64,000 bases of DNA from Gammaproteobacteria bacterium (lineage in GTDB: Bacteria; Pseudomonadota; Gammaproteobacteria; Pseudomonadales; Azotimanducaceae): assembly GCA_012269545.1 (NCBI GenBank), contig JAAXKB010000037.1, positions 21,764-85,763 on the forward strand, read 5' to 3'. Shown in pieces: positions 52,696 to 62,291 of this stretch. The notes beneath the pieces were generated by a model. The model did not search any database, was not told the DNA's origin, and was given only the letters and a program-made list of their open reading frames with translations. The position numbers and the translations under genes were made by a program. How positions within the stretch are numbered: position 1 is the stretch's first letter; every line of letters begins with the position of its first letter.

Positions 52696-53715
52696 ATGAC
52701 CATGCAAAAAATTCTCGCCACAGCCCCGATGATGGCTTGGACCGACAAGCACTGGCGTTATCTGCGTCGGCAGTATTCCCCGTCGGCCCTGCTTTTTACC
52801 GAAATGATTACGACCGGCGCTCTGCTGTTCGGCAAGCAGCATCACCTGCTGGACTTTGATCCAAGTGAACATCCCGTTGCCGTGCAACTGGGCGGTAATG
52901 ACCCCATCGCTTTAGCCGAGTGCGCTGCGATGGCCGAGGCAAAGGGCTACGACGAGGTTAATATCAACGTGGGCTGTCCCTCTGACCGCGTGCAAAAAGG
53001 CACGTTTGGGGCTTGCTTGATGCAACAGCCTGAACTCGTTGCAGACTGTGTTCGGGCCATGCAGGCAGCCTGCTCGATTCCGATTACCGTGAAGTGCCGA
53101 ACGGGCATCGTGACCAAGAGCCAGCCCGATGAATGCCGTGACTTGGCCTTTTTAGAACGGTTTGTCGATACTTTGGTGGAGGCTGGCTGTTCGCGCTTGT
53201 ACCTGCACGCTCGGGTGGCGGTTCTGGGCGGTTTATCACCAGCCCAAAACCGTGACATTCCGCCGCTAACCCCAGAAAAGGGGGAAGCCATCAAACGGCG
53301 CCACCCCACTGTCGAACTGATTATGAATGGCGGAATTTCCGACCTGTCCCTTGCCGAGTCTTATTTGGGTTGGGCCGACGGCGTCATGATCGGCAGGGCT
53401 GCCTATCATCAGCCAAGATTCCTCAGCGCACTTGAGTCCGCCATGTGCACGCCGGGCTTTCAAATTGACGAGGACGCAATCGTCGAAAACTACCGAGCCT
53501 ATATGTCTGACCAACTGGAGGCGGGAATTAAACTTCGTGTGCTAACCAAGCATCTGCTCCACTGCTTTAATGGTCGGCCGGGCGCTCGACGGTTCCGCCA
53601 AATTCTCAGTGACGCCAAAAGGCTCAAAAGTAACGACTTAAGCTTAGTTGATGAGGCAATGGCAGCCCTGAGGCCCGCGCACCAATCAGATGGAGAATTA
53701 CAGCGTGCTGGATAA
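52696..53715 (+). CDS. dusA: tRNA-dihydrouridine synthase A
   Basis: This 339-residue FMN enzyme reduces uridines 20/20a of tRNA using NADPH. It has ATAPMMAWTDKHWRYLRRQYSP, FTEMITTGALLFG, AVQLGGNDPIALAECA, the catalytic Cys in EVNINVGCPSDRVQKGTFGACLM, TVKCRTGI, and the DusA-type LSPAQNRDIPPLTPEKG and MNGGIS..LSLAESYLGWADGVMIGRAAYHQP. I prefer ATG 52696 over 52678 (see the control region). In place of the usual ARKAWLQGLSP it has ARVAVLGGLSP, so a tRNA-contacting Lys is changed. It overlaps terB by 11 bp. Confidence 0.9.
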   Translation: MTMQKILATAPMMAWTDKHWRYLRRQYSPSALLFTEMITTGALLFGKQHHLLDFDPSEHPVAVQLGGNDPIALAECAAMAEAKGYDEVNINVGCPSDRVQKGTFGACLMQQPELVADCVRAMQAACSIPITVKCRTGIVTKSQPDECRDLAFLERFVDTLVEAGCSRLYLHARVAVLGGLSPAQNRDIPPLTPEKGEAIKRRHPTVELIMNGGISDLSLAESYLGWADGVMIGRAAYHQPRFLSALESAMCTPGFQIDEDAIVENYRAYMSDQLEAGIKLRVLTKHLLHCFNGRPGARRFRQILSDAKRLKSNDLSLVDEAMAALRPAHQSDGELQRAG

Positions 53716-54148
53716 GTTACTTTCCCTGTTCAGTAGACACGAGACTACCGAAGAGCCTGAAATCGAAACCGATCTGGCCGCAGCATCTCTCATGCTTGAG
53801 GTCTCCTGGTCGGATCATGACGTTGGCGCAGCAGAACTGCTCACCATGCGTCGACTCCTATCAGAACTGTACGATCTCAGTGCGGACAAAGTCGAAGCTC
53901 TCATCGAGGATGCGCAAGATCGCCTAAGCGTCAATGTAGGCCTGCATCCCTACACCAGTTTTCTGAACGAACATTTGGATGAAGAGGCTCGGTTCCAAGT
54001 GATATGCGCACTATGGCAACTGGCGCTAGCCGATGATCGAATCGACAAACTTGAGGAGCACACGATTCGTCGTGCCTCCGACCTCCTCTATCTGAGCCAC
54101 AGCCGCTTTATTGAGGCAAAAATTCGAGCCAAGACCATGCAGCCTTAG
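53705..54148 (+). CDS. TerB-family protein
   Basis: This 147-residue all-helical protein resembles the TerB/tellurite-resistance-associated fold. It has acidic helices with DLAAASLMLEVSWSDHDVGAAELLTMRRLL (metal-binding Asp/Glu), then EARFQVICALWQLALADDRIDKLEEHTIRRASDLLYLS. GTG 53705 has GGAG upstream (53693-53696); ATG 53690 is possible but has no ribosome site. The family is widespread without a settled biochemical role. Overlap with dusA suggests coupled translation. Confidence 0.83.
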   Translation: MLDKLLSLFSRHETTEEPEIETDLAAASLMLEVSWSDHDVGAAELLTMRRLLSELYDLSADKVEALIEDAQDRLSVNVGLHPYTSFLNEHLDEEARFQVICALWQLALADDRIDKLEEHTIRRASDLLYLSHSRFIEAKIRAKTMQP

Positions 54149-54172
54149 AGCGGCCCTCTGGGCCACCGCTGC

Positions 54173-54745
54173 CTAGTTCTGGTCCTGCTCAGGCACTTGC
54201 TTGCTGACAGCGGCTCGCAGCTCATCCAATGGAGCCCCTTCCGTTTGTTCTTGTTCAAGCGCATCCACCAGATCCCGGAAGGTTTCAGCATTCGCGTCAT
54301 TCATCGACATGAGTTGCTTATGAGCCGCAATGACACGTGCTCGCGTACTTTCCATCGCAAGATCGGTGCCCGCTGGCAACTCAATGCCTTCCGGCAGAGC
54401 TGGCAAGGACAGCGCATCGTAAGCGGCTCGGTCTACGATCATGAACACATCGTGGAAACCCATACTCGATAGGATTCGTTTTAGATTGTTTGAGTTGCAA
54501 ATCAGCGTCGGCACACGCTGATTCAGCTTTTTTACTCGAATGGACAGGCGCGCGAGGCAACCCAGAGCGGTACTGTCTAGGTTCTCAGTTTGCTCAAGAT
54601 CTATAACAACCGCATGAAAAGCCGGATCTTTGACCATACGCTCGCAGTAAGCATCCAGTGCTCCGCAAAGGGTCACTCGGATGTCTCCACGAAAGCGTAA
54701 GACATGCGTGCCCTGAAAATCACCGGCACGAATACTGCTGTTCAC
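54173..54745 (-). CDS. STAS-domain anti-sigma factor antagonist-like protein
   Basis: This 190-residue protein has an N-terminal STAS domain (about residues 10-105) with the phosphorylatable Ser in NLDSTALGCLARLSIRV. A C-terminal extension of about 80 residues is helical and acidic (ALEQEQTEGAPLDELRAAVSKQVPEQDQN). STAS proteins are switched by kinase and phosphatase. Here the phosphatase gene lies 39 bp upstream on the same strand. It starts at GTG, and its ribosome site lies inside the 12-bp palindrome at 54746-54757. The target is unknown. Confidence 0.85.
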   Translation of the reverse strand: MNSSIRAGDFQGTHVLRFRGDIRVTLCGALDAYCERMVKDPAFHAVVIDLEQTENLDSTALGCLARLSIRVKKLNQRVPTLICNSNNLKRILSSMGFHDVFMIVDRAAYDALSLPALPEGIELPAGTDLAMESTRARVIAAHKQLMSMNDANAETFRDLVDALEQEQTEGAPLDELRAAVSKQVPEQDQN

Positions 54746-54757
54746 GGGAGGCCTCCC
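54746..54757 (-). promoter_or_regulatory. palindrome covering the STAS gene ribosome site
   Basis: GGGAGGCCTCCC is its own reverse complement and contains the AGGGAGG ribosome site ending at the GTG start. In RNA it could only pair with another copy or form a very tight stem, so a translational role is speculative. Confidence 0.3.
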
Positions 54758-54784
54758 TATCTCGCCCCGAACGAGCCGAGGATA

Positions 54785-55909
54785 TTACGCCGATCCAAGG
54801 TGCTGTACAGCCAGCAAACTCACATCGTCCAAATTTTTCAAAGATTCGCACAAGCGGCTCCAGAGCTTTGTCGGCTCGGGCAGGTTTGCTACAAGAGCCT
54901 GCAGCTCAACCTCTTTATCACCGAGCCCGCCTGCCGGCAGGCAGTCCATTACTCCGTCGGAGAAAACGAACAATGTGCTGCCTTGCGGAAAGTCGACGTG
55001 ATCCGAAACATAGGAGACGCTGGGAAATAGCCCCAAGGGTTTCGCTTCCTGCTGCAGCACTGCGGATTCGCCATCAGCAGATCGCAGTAAGGCCGGCGGA
55101 TATTGCGCCGCCATACTGTAGTGCAGCGTCTGAGTTTCCTTATCGATGATGCCCAAAAACATGGCAACGTGTTTCTCGATACCCTGCCCAATCAGCGTGT
55201 CGTTGATCCAGCTCAACATGTCTCCCGGTGACTTAAACTCAGGCGTGCCAAATTTCTGCTGTAACCGCCAGGAAATGTTTTTCAGCATAACCGTCAGCAA
55301 GGCTGAGGAGGCGCCGTGCCCGGCCACGTCCGCCAAAAAACAGGCCAGATAGCGCTTTTGCAGCGGAAAATAATCAATAAAGTCGCCGCTTAGCAGCAGC
55401 GAAGGCTGCACCCAGCGGGAGAAACAGAATCGATCCATTTGTTTGTGCTGTGCGGGCAACATACCCAATTGAATACTCTGACCAGCCCGCTGATCATCGT
55501 GCAGTTCTTTTTCCAGACTCGATAGCCGGGCAGCTGCCTCACCTTCCTGAGCCGCGCGGTGCGTGGCCCGATGCGTCCGCTGAAGACGAGTCATTAGGCT
55601 TTCGCCCCGCTCCTTGATTTGCTCAATGGGCATGGTCATCGACCAACAATCTACCGCCCCATTACTGAGACTCAGCAGCATGTCTTCCACTCCCAACGCC
55701 TCGTCGCTGAAAAATATCGGCACCATGTTTGGGTGGTGGCACTCCAACAAAGCCTCAGGGCTTCGGCATAACACGGCGATCAACCCGCTACCTTGATGGA
55801 CGGGAATTTGTTGTGCGCTAACAACTACCTCGCAGGTATAGCCTGCCAACTGCACTCTTTTGAGGGCCTCATGCGCTCGGTCATCGGCTGACAGCAAAAA
55901 CACTTTCAC
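54785..55909 (-). CDS. PP2C/SpoIIE-type phosphatase with degenerate receiver domain
   Basis: This 374-residue protein starts at GTG 55909 with AGGGAT upstream. Residues 1-115 look like a receiver domain but lack the usual phospho-acceptor Asp (LIAVLCRSPEALL). A coiled-coil linker (about residues 116-145) follows. The SpoIIE/RsbU phosphatase domain has the metal Asp residues in SGDFIDYFPL, LADVAGHGASSALLT, VFSDGVMDCLP and NLDDVSLLAV. It should dephosphorylate a STAS protein, most likely the one encoded downstream. No HPK-type anti-sigma kinase is adjacent. Confidence 0.85.
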   Translation of the reverse strand: MKVFLLSADDRAHEALKRVQLAGYTCEVVVSAQQIPVHQGSGLIAVLCRSPEALLECHHPNMVPIFFSDEALGVEDMLLSLSNGAVDCWSMTMPIEQIKERGESLMTRLQRTHRATHRAAQEGEAAARLSSLEKELHDDQRAGQSIQLGMLPAQHKQMDRFCFSRWVQPSLLLSGDFIDYFPLQKRYLACFLADVAGHGASSALLTVMLKNISWRLQQKFGTPEFKSPGDMLSWINDTLIGQGIEKHVAMFLGIIDKETQTLHYSMAAQYPPALLRSADGESAVLQQEAKPLGLFPSVSYVSDHVDFPQGSTLFVFSDGVMDCLPAGGLGDKEVELQALVANLPEPTKLWSRLCESLKNLDDVSLLAVQHLGSA

Positions 55910-55985
55910 ATCAGATCCCTACTCAAGGGTAAGCCCGACAGAACCTACCTGATCGATTGGCACGCACGTCCGAAACCTCCGCCGC

Positions 55986-58900
55986 TCAGGCCAGGCCAAC
56001 GCGCTGTTCTTCAAGGCGAATCTTTTCGTCCACGCGCTTAAGCGACACTTTCCAACCAGAGCCGGTAAACGCCGGCTGGGGTCGCTTTTGCTGTGCAACG
56101 GGTTCAGCAAACAATTTCAATCTTAACTCCTGCAGGAAAAAGTGCAGTTCTGCATCATTGACCGGATCGTGCATCTCAGCTGCTTTGATGGCTTCGATCC
56201 GTCGCTGCAAAGGCGCTATCTGCTGCATCAGTAACCGGTCCTTTGGCACATGGCCACGCAGTTGAGCTATACGATACTTCAGGCCCTGAAGATAGTAAGG
56301 CAAACTTGGCAGGTAACGCCAAGGGGTGATCAGCAGCACGTTCTTCGGCACTAACAGCGCTAACTGCGCGCGCAAATCTGCCACGCTTGGCGCAAAACCG
56401 GGCGACTGCAGTTGCTCTAACTCACGAACCATTTCGAAACGCGATTTGAGCACGGTCTCGAGACTGAACAACGTTAACTGGAACACCTCGGCCAGCGCGC
56501 CGCGCTGAGCCGACATACGCTGCTCGAAATCCTCTCGAGTTTGCGGCAAGGCTTGCCCATCAAAGTAGCAGTACCAAGCGACACTGAGCAGTAACTGTTC
56601 GGCCAGCGCCTCCGCATTCCCTAAGGAGGCAAAATACAAGCCAAGCTGTTTATGCTTGCCCAACTCCCGCCGAAAAAACTGTGCTGGTTTCCCCAGGGTC
56701 TGCAGAGCCAATTGCGCATATCCCTGTCTGTTTGCCATCTCTCGCTCTGTTGCGGTGGAGAATATGACAACGTCGACACGAGCTTTTGCGGCCCCCTTCC
56801 CACCTTGATTGGCCTGAGCAGGCTCCACATAAGACAGCCCCGGGAACCCCATGGCGGGCCCGCTGTCAGTTTGCAACACGACGTGGTCGGGCAGTGACGC
56901 CGGGAAGTTTTGGATATCACGCCGTTCGTATTCCGAAAAGTCAGCTTGGCCAGGTGTCGCGGCCCCGCTCAGTTCGCCTTTCAGCACCTGCAGGTCTCGA
57001 CCCAGAGCTAAAACTGAACCTTTTTCGTCGACAACTTTGCAGCACAGACGCAGGTGTTCGGGTATGCGTTCAACGTCCCAGTCCTCGGCCCCTACCTGTA
57101 ACCGATACAAGTCGCTGAGCAGTGTCGCTAAAACGGAAAGCAGACGCCCCTGCCGATAGGTATCAGGACGCAGCAAACGAGCGGTTAAAGTCTCAAGCTT
57201 TTCCGGCAAGGGAGCCAGAGTTTTGCGCTTCGCCTTGGGCAGCGTACGCAGCCAGTGTTCCAGCACCGCTGGCAACATACCCGGCACGGACCACTCAAGT
57301 GACTGGCCGCTGATGCTTTGCAGAACTCCGGCAGGAATCGTCACGGTAATGCCATCGTCCTGCTGCCCCGGAGCGAAGCGATAGCTCAAGGGCAGACTCA
57401 GGCCTCCAAGCACCAACTCTGGCGGGAAATCACTTTCCTGCAGCACAGCATCCGCTCGCCTCAACAACATGTCTTCGGTGAAGAACAGTTGCGCTTTTTT
57501 GTCCTTGGACAACTTTTTAAACCAGTGTCGCAGATCGCTGACTCGACCCACCCGTTTGGGAATCAATGCCGAGTATTTCGCGTACAGGTCTTCATCGCTA
57601 ATCAACAGGTCGCGACGGCGCCCCTTCGCTTCTGCATCTAAAATCTGTGCAGTCAGTTCAAGGTTGTGACGCAGGAATGCCGGCGGATCTTGCACGCCAC
57701 CGCGCACGAGACCCTCACGAATGAGTTGGTCACGACAAAAGTCCGGATCCACCGTGTAGTAGGCCACCGGCCGCCGCTCAGCCAGCACTAATCCGTAAAG
57801 CGAAACTCGCTCAAAAGCGATCACCTCACCACGCTTGACGCTCCAGACGGGATCGCTACTCCGACGGCGCAGCAAATGCTGCGCGTGACCCTCAATCCAC
57901 CGACTTTCGATGGCCGCCACACCACGGGCGAAGACGCGCCGCGTCTCCACAATCTCAGCGGCCACCAGCCATTTTGGTGTTCGTTTCGCCAACCCCGAAC
58001 CGGGGAAAATACTCATGCGCTGATCCCGCGCGCCCAGATACTTGCCCCGCTCTTCGTGCTGAGCGATCTGACTGAGCGAGCCAACCAAGATGGATTCGTG
58101 AATTTGTTGATAATTCGCCGGCGCACTGTTCGCCCTCAACCCCAACTCAGTGCACACGCTCTTAATCTGGCGATGAATTTCGCGCCACTCTCTGACCCGC
58201 ATGGGGTTTATAAAGCGTTTGCGTAACGCCGTTTGCCAGCGGCTGTTGGTGAGCTCTCCGCGCAGCTTTTCGATCCAACGCCACAGGTTCAAATAGGTCA
58301 AAAAATCCGACTGCTCATCCAGAAACATCTCATGCGCGGTATCTGCCGCTTGGGCTTTTTCCATGGGGCGCTCGCGCACGTCCTGCACCGCTAGGGCGGA
58401 TGCGATAATCAGCATTTCGGACAAACACCCTTGCTCGGCTGAGGCAACCAACATCGCCCCCAAACGCGGGTCAACGGGCATTCGCGCCATCATGCGCCCT
58501 AAGGGCGTTAACCGGCCGGCATTGACGGCTCGCAGCTCTGTGAGCAACCGTTCAGCGTCTTTTATCGCCTTGGCTTCCGGCGGGTCAATAAAGGGGAAGC
58601 GATGAATATCGCCCAGCCCCAGTGCCTGCATCTGCAAAACGACGGAAGCCAAGTTAACGCGGCGAATTTCAGCATCAGTGAACTCTGGGCGAGAAAGAAA
58701 GTCACTCTCCTCGTAGAGGCGGAAGCAAACCCCCGGGGCAATGCGACCACACCGCCCTTTGCGCTGGTTTGCACTTGCCTGACTGATCGGTTCCACCGGT
58801 AACCGCTGCAGTTTTGAGCGATAGCTGTATCGGGCGATGCGGGCTAAGCCAGTATCAACAACATAGCCGATATTGGGTACCGTCAGTGAGGTCTCGGCGA

Positions 58901-59873
58901 CATTGGTCGCCAGAACGATCCGCCTGCGAGCAGCCGAGGGGGCAAAAACTCGACGCTGATCGGCAACAGACAAACGCGCGTAGAGGGGCAAAATTTCAAA
59001 GCGGTTAAGGAAGTGCTTGCGCAGTTGCCGCGCCGCATCGAAGATTTCCCGCTCACCGGAGAAAAATATCAACACATCGCGAGCGCCTCCGAGAGGCCTA
59101 GCATCAATCTCTTCCAGCACGGAGATTAACTGGTTTTCAGATTCGTCGATTTGCCCGCGATACTCCACCTCAACCGGAAACGTCCGACCGCCGACTTCAA
59201 CCACCGGCGCACCATCAAAAAACTCAGAGAACCGCTGCACGTCGATGGTCGCGCTGGTGACGATCACTTTCAGATCTGGACGCTTTTTCAATAGGCGCCG
59301 CAGATAACCCAGCAAAAAGTCGATATTCAGGCTACGTTCGTGGGCTTCATCAACAATGATGACATCGTACTTCTCGAGAAACCGGTCTTGGCGGATTTCT
59401 GCTAACAGCAGGCCGTCAGTCATCACTTTGATGAGGGTTTCATCCCGGGTTTGATCGGAAAAGCGAACCGAATAACCCACTTCACGCCCAAGTTCCGCAC
59501 CGGTCTCTTGGGCAATACGCTGCGCCACCGTGCGAGCGGCGATGCGGCGCGGTTGCGTATGCCCTATGACACCCGACGTGCCCAGTCCCGCTTGCAAACA
59601 AATTTTAGGCAGCTGAGTGGTTTTGCCGGAACCGGTTTCACCGGCAACAATCACCACCTGATTGCGCTCAACAAGGGAGAGGATTTGACTTGCCTCATCA
59701 CTGACAGGCAGCCCCGGTGCGAGCACTTTGCTGAGTTTACCGGCGAGGTTCTGTCGACGCGCATAAAGCTCCGCTGAGCCCTGCGCCAAGGCATCAGCTT
59801 TTGCACCGGCGGGCAGGCGCGCGAGCTTAAATACATCGCGCCGCATTACTCCGGCTTGGCTTGAGGCTGTCAT
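55986..59873 (-). CDS. hrpA: DEAH-box ATP-dependent RNA helicase HrpA
   Basis: The 1295-residue protein has the length of E. coli HrpA (1300). The helicase core carries VVIVAGETGSGKTTQLPKICL (motif I), IIVDEAHERSLNIDFLLGYL (motif II, DEAH), VIVTSATID (III), IVLATNVAETSLTVPNIGYVVDTGLAR (V) and QRKGRCGRIAPG (VI). HA2/OB regions and the long DUF3418-type C-terminus follow. HrpA acts in RNA processing and, in some bacteria, mRNA turnover and ribosome rescue. The start ATG 59873 lacks a strong ribosome site. Confidence 0.96.
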   Translation of the reverse strand: MTASSQAGVMRRDVFKLARLPAGAKADALAQGSAELYARRQNLAGKLSKVLAPGLPVSDEASQILSLVERNQVVIVAGETGSGKTTQLPKICLQAGLGTSGVIGHTQPRRIAARTVAQRIAQETGAELGREVGYSVRFSDQTRDETLIKVMTDGLLLAEIRQDRFLEKYDVIIVDEAHERSLNIDFLLGYLRRLLKKRPDLKVIVTSATIDVQRFSEFFDGAPVVEVGGRTFPVEVEYRGQIDESENQLISVLEEIDARPLGGARDVLIFFSGEREIFDAARQLRKHFLNRFEILPLYARLSVADQRRVFAPSAARRRIVLATNVAETSLTVPNIGYVVDTGLARIARYSYRSKLQRLPVEPISQASANQRKGRCGRIAPGVCFRLYEESDFLSRPEFTDAEIRRVNLASVVLQMQALGLGDIHRFPFIDPPEAKAIKDAERLLTELRAVNAGRLTPLGRMMARMPVDPRLGAMLVASAEQGCLSEMLIIASALAVQDVRERPMEKAQAADTAHEMFLDEQSDFLTYLNLWRWIEKLRGELTNSRWQTALRKRFINPMRVREWREIHRQIKSVCTELGLRANSAPANYQQIHESILVGSLSQIAQHEERGKYLGARDQRMSIFPGSGLAKRTPKWLVAAEIVETRRVFARGVAAIESRWIEGHAQHLLRRRSSDPVWSVKRGEVIAFERVSLYGLVLAERRPVAYYTVDPDFCRDQLIREGLVRGGVQDPPAFLRHNLELTAQILDAEAKGRRRDLLISDEDLYAKYSALIPKRVGRVSDLRHWFKKLSKDKKAQLFFTEDMLLRRADAVLQESDFPPELVLGGLSLPLSYRFAPGQQDDGITVTIPAGVLQSISGQSLEWSVPGMLPAVLEHWLRTLPKAKRKTLAPLPEKLETLTARLLRPDTYRQGRLLSVLATLLSDLYRLQVGAEDWDVERIPEHLRLCCKVVDEKGSVLALGRDLQVLKGELSGAATPGQADFSEYERRDIQNFPASLPDHVVLQTDSGPAMGFPGLSYVEPAQANQGGKGAAKARVDVVIFSTATEREMANRQGYAQLALQTLGKPAQFFRRELGKHKQLGLYFASLGNAEALAEQLLLSVAWYCYFDGQALPQTREDFEQRMSAQRGALAEVFQLTLFSLETVLKSRFEMVRELEQLQSPGFAPSVADLRAQLALLVPKNVLLITPWRYLPSLPYYLQGLKYRIAQLRGHVPKDRLLMQQIAPLQRRIEAIKAAEMHDPVNDAELHFFLQELRLKLFAEPVAQQKRPQPAFTGSGWKVSLKRVDEKIRLEEQRVGLA

Positions 59874-60003
59874 ACCGACCCTAGGCTCACTCGTCCCGTT
59901 TACTCGTTTTCAGGCTGCCGGCAAGGTTCCGTTTAGAACCTCTGCTCGGCACCACTACCCGACTTCAGCCCGATTGATTCGTAAATCTTCGATAATTGCC
60001 GCA

Positions 60004-61164
60004 CTACTTGGACAGCTGACCCATACCCTCTTCAAGGCCCTTGATGGTCAAAGGGTACATGTTCCCGCCAACCAACTCTTGAGTCATCATCACAGATGAC
60101 GAGTATTCCCAAGTTTCCTGAGGCGTTGGATTAAGCCATATAACCTTGTCATAGATCTCGCCAAAGCGCTCCATCCATGCTGCCCCGGGTTCTTCGTTCC
60201 AATGCTCAACGCTGCCGCCAGCATGCGTAATTTCATAGGGCGCCATCGTCGCATCACCCACAAAGACCACTTTGTAGTCATGGCTGTATTTGTTGAGAAT
60301 CTCCAGCGTGGACAAGCGTTCACTCATGCGCCGCCGATTATCCTTCCATACTGATTCATAAATGAAGTTATGAAAATAAAAGCTCTCTAGGTGCTTGAAT
60401 TCCGTGCGTGAAGCGGAAAACAACTCTTCGCACACTTTCACGTGGGAGTCCATTGAGCCGCCGATGTCCAGAAATAACAGCACTTTGACCGTGTTGCGGC
60501 GCTCCGGCCGCATCTTAATGTCGAGCATGCCGCCATTGTGCGCGGTGGACCGAATCGTGTGATCGATATCTAGCTCTTCCTCAGAGCCCGTGCGCGCGAA
60601 TTTGCGCAGCCGGCGCAGGGCCATTTTGATGTTACGGGTACCAAGCTCTACCGAATCGTCCAGGTTTTTATACTGACGCTCATCCCATACTTTCTTCGCT
60701 TTTTTCTTCTTGCCGCGGCCGACACCGCCAGGACCGCTCTGTCCTTCTCTCTCTGCGTTGCCCTCATCGCCGTCCTTGCCCTCTTCACCGGCTTTTGCCT
60801 CGGCCTCTTCCTTGGCTTTCTTGAACGCTTCGATGAGCTTTTCCAGCCCGCCCAAGGATTCGATCTCTTTGAGATCTTCTGGCGACAACGATTTTTCAAA
60901 TTCGTGCCGCAGCCACTCATCTGGGATCAAGCTCTCCAGCAGACCATGAAGGTCCTCAAGGCCCTTGAAGTAAGCACTAAACGCCCGGTCGAACTTGTCG
61001 TAATTTTTTTCATCTTTGACCAAGGCAGTCCGGCTCAAAAGATAAAAATCATCCAGGTTCGCGTACACCAGTTGGCTTTTGAGCCCCTGCAGTAAATCCA
61101 TAAGCTCCCGGATGGTGACCGGCAGCTTGTACTTACGTAGCGTAAAAAAGAAGTTAATCAGCAC
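60004..61164 (-). CDS. VWA-domain protein, CoxE-like
   Basis: The 386-residue protein has an N-terminal helical region, a highly charged low-complexity linker (about residues 117-160, K/E/G rich), and a C-terminal VWA domain with a MIDAS-like site LLFLDIGGSMDSHVKVCEELFS. The usual DxSxS is changed to DIGGS, as in CoxE proteins. It follows a MoxR ATPase by 3 bp. Such pairs act as chaperones in cofactor or metal insertion into enzymes such as CO dehydrogenase. The client here is unknown. Confidence 0.87.
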   Translation of the reverse strand: MLINFFFTLRKYKLPVTIRELMDLLQGLKSQLVYANLDDFYLLSRTALVKDEKNYDKFDRAFSAYFKGLEDLHGLLESLIPDEWLRHEFEKSLSPEDLKEIESLGGLEKLIEAFKKAKEEAEAKAGEEGKDGDEGNAEREGQSGPGGVGRGKKKKAKKVWDERQYKNLDDSVELGTRNIKMALRRLRKFARTGSEEELDIDHTIRSTAHNGGMLDIKMRPERRNTVKVLLFLDIGGSMDSHVKVCEELFSASRTEFKHLESFYFHNFIYESVWKDNRRRMSERLSTLEILNKYSHDYKVVFVGDATMAPYEITHAGGSVEHWNEEPGAAWMERFGEIYDKVIWLNPTPQETWEYSSSVMMTQELVGGNMYPLTIKGLEEGMGQLSK

Positions 61165-61167
61165 GGG

Positions 61168-62016
61168 TTAGCCTCGACTGTCTCGACGGTTCATGAATGC
61201 CAATCGCTCGAGCAAATGCACATCTTGCTCGTTCTTCACCAGCGCCCCATACAGCGGCGGGATCGCCTTGCTGGCGTCTCGGTTGGTCAGAATCTCATCA
61301 GGAATATCATCGGCCATCAGCAGTTTGAGCCAGTCAATCAGTTCCGACGTAGACGGCTTCTTCTTCAGGCCAGGCACTTTGCGCACGTCGAAGAAAATCT
61401 CCATGGCTTCTTTGACCATATCCTGCTTCACGGCAGGGAAATGTACGTCAACAATCTGCTGCATGGTTTCTCGATCTGGGAAGTTAATGAAGTGGAAGAA
61501 GCAGCGTCGTAGGAACGCGTCTGGCAGCTCTTTTTCGTTGTTCGATGTAATGATTACGATCGGGCGGTGCTTGGCCTTAATGGTTTTGCCCAGTTCGTAG
61601 ACAAAGAACTCCATGCGATCAATTTCCTGCAGCAAATCGTTTGGAAACTCGATGTCTGCTTTGTCTATTTCGTCGATCAGCAGAACCACTCGCTCTTCGG
61701 ACTCAAAAGCTTCCCAAAGCTTGCCTTTCTTAATGTAGTTCGCGATGTCGTTGACTCGATCATCTCCCAACTGGGAATCGCGCAATCGCGAAACGGCATC
61801 GTATTCGTACAGACCGTTAACCGCCTTCGTGGTGGATTTGATATGCCACTCCAACAGCGGCATACCAAGAGATTTTGCGACTTCGATAGCCAACATGGTT
61901 TTACCCGTGCCGGGCTCACCTTTGATCAACAAAGGGCGTTCCAAACGCACGGACGCGTCTACCGCCATGCTCAGTTCGTCGGTAGAAATATAAGATTCGG
62001 TACTTTCAAAAATCAT
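61168..62016 (-). CDS. MoxR-family AAA+ ATPase
   Basis: This 282-residue ATPase has Walker A LLIKGEPGTGKTMLAIEVAKSL, Walker B VVLLIDEIDKADIEFPND and sensor I VIITSNNEKELPDAFLRRC. ATG 62016 (MIFESTESYISTDELSM) has GAGAG upstream and replaces the earlier ATG 62052. It is co-transcribed with the CoxE-like gene. MoxR/VWA pairs remodel protein complexes or insert cofactors; no catalytic client gene is adjacent to name the role. Confidence 0.9.
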   Translation of the reverse strand: MIFESTESYISTDELSMAVDASVRLERPLLIKGEPGTGKTMLAIEVAKSLGMPLLEWHIKSTTKAVNGLYEYDAVSRLRDSQLGDDRVNDIANYIKKGKLWEAFESEERVVLLIDEIDKADIEFPNDLLQEIDRMEFFVYELGKTIKAKHRPIVIITSNNEKELPDAFLRRCFFHFINFPDRETMQQIVDVHFPAVKQDMVKEAMEIFFDVRKVPGLKKKPSTSELIDWLKLLMADDIPDEILTNRDASKAIPPLYGALVKNEQDVHLLERLAFMNRRDSRG

Positions 62017-62291
62017 GCAGAGCTCTCTCTTCCATATTGGCTTGTTGGGCATGCGGCGCCCTTGCGGGAGTTAGCACGTCTTCAACACATCTTGTTGCAC
62101 CTGCCGCCGCGCGCTGAAACCGAGCAGCGCGTCAGGCCCATTCCGCGTGTGCTGAAACCCGGATTGAAACTTTAAGGCTTGCCGGAAATGAATTATCGCC
62201 CGCGAGCCCCGACCTACTTTAATGGAGCCTGCGTAACGGGCGCAAGGCACCTAGCTGTTGCATTAGCACTTCAGCCATGTTGGCTCTCAGC

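Noticed and set aside
54149-54170. GC-rich hairpin between terB and the STAS gene as a terminator
   Set aside because: The stem is bulged and no U-run follows on either strand.
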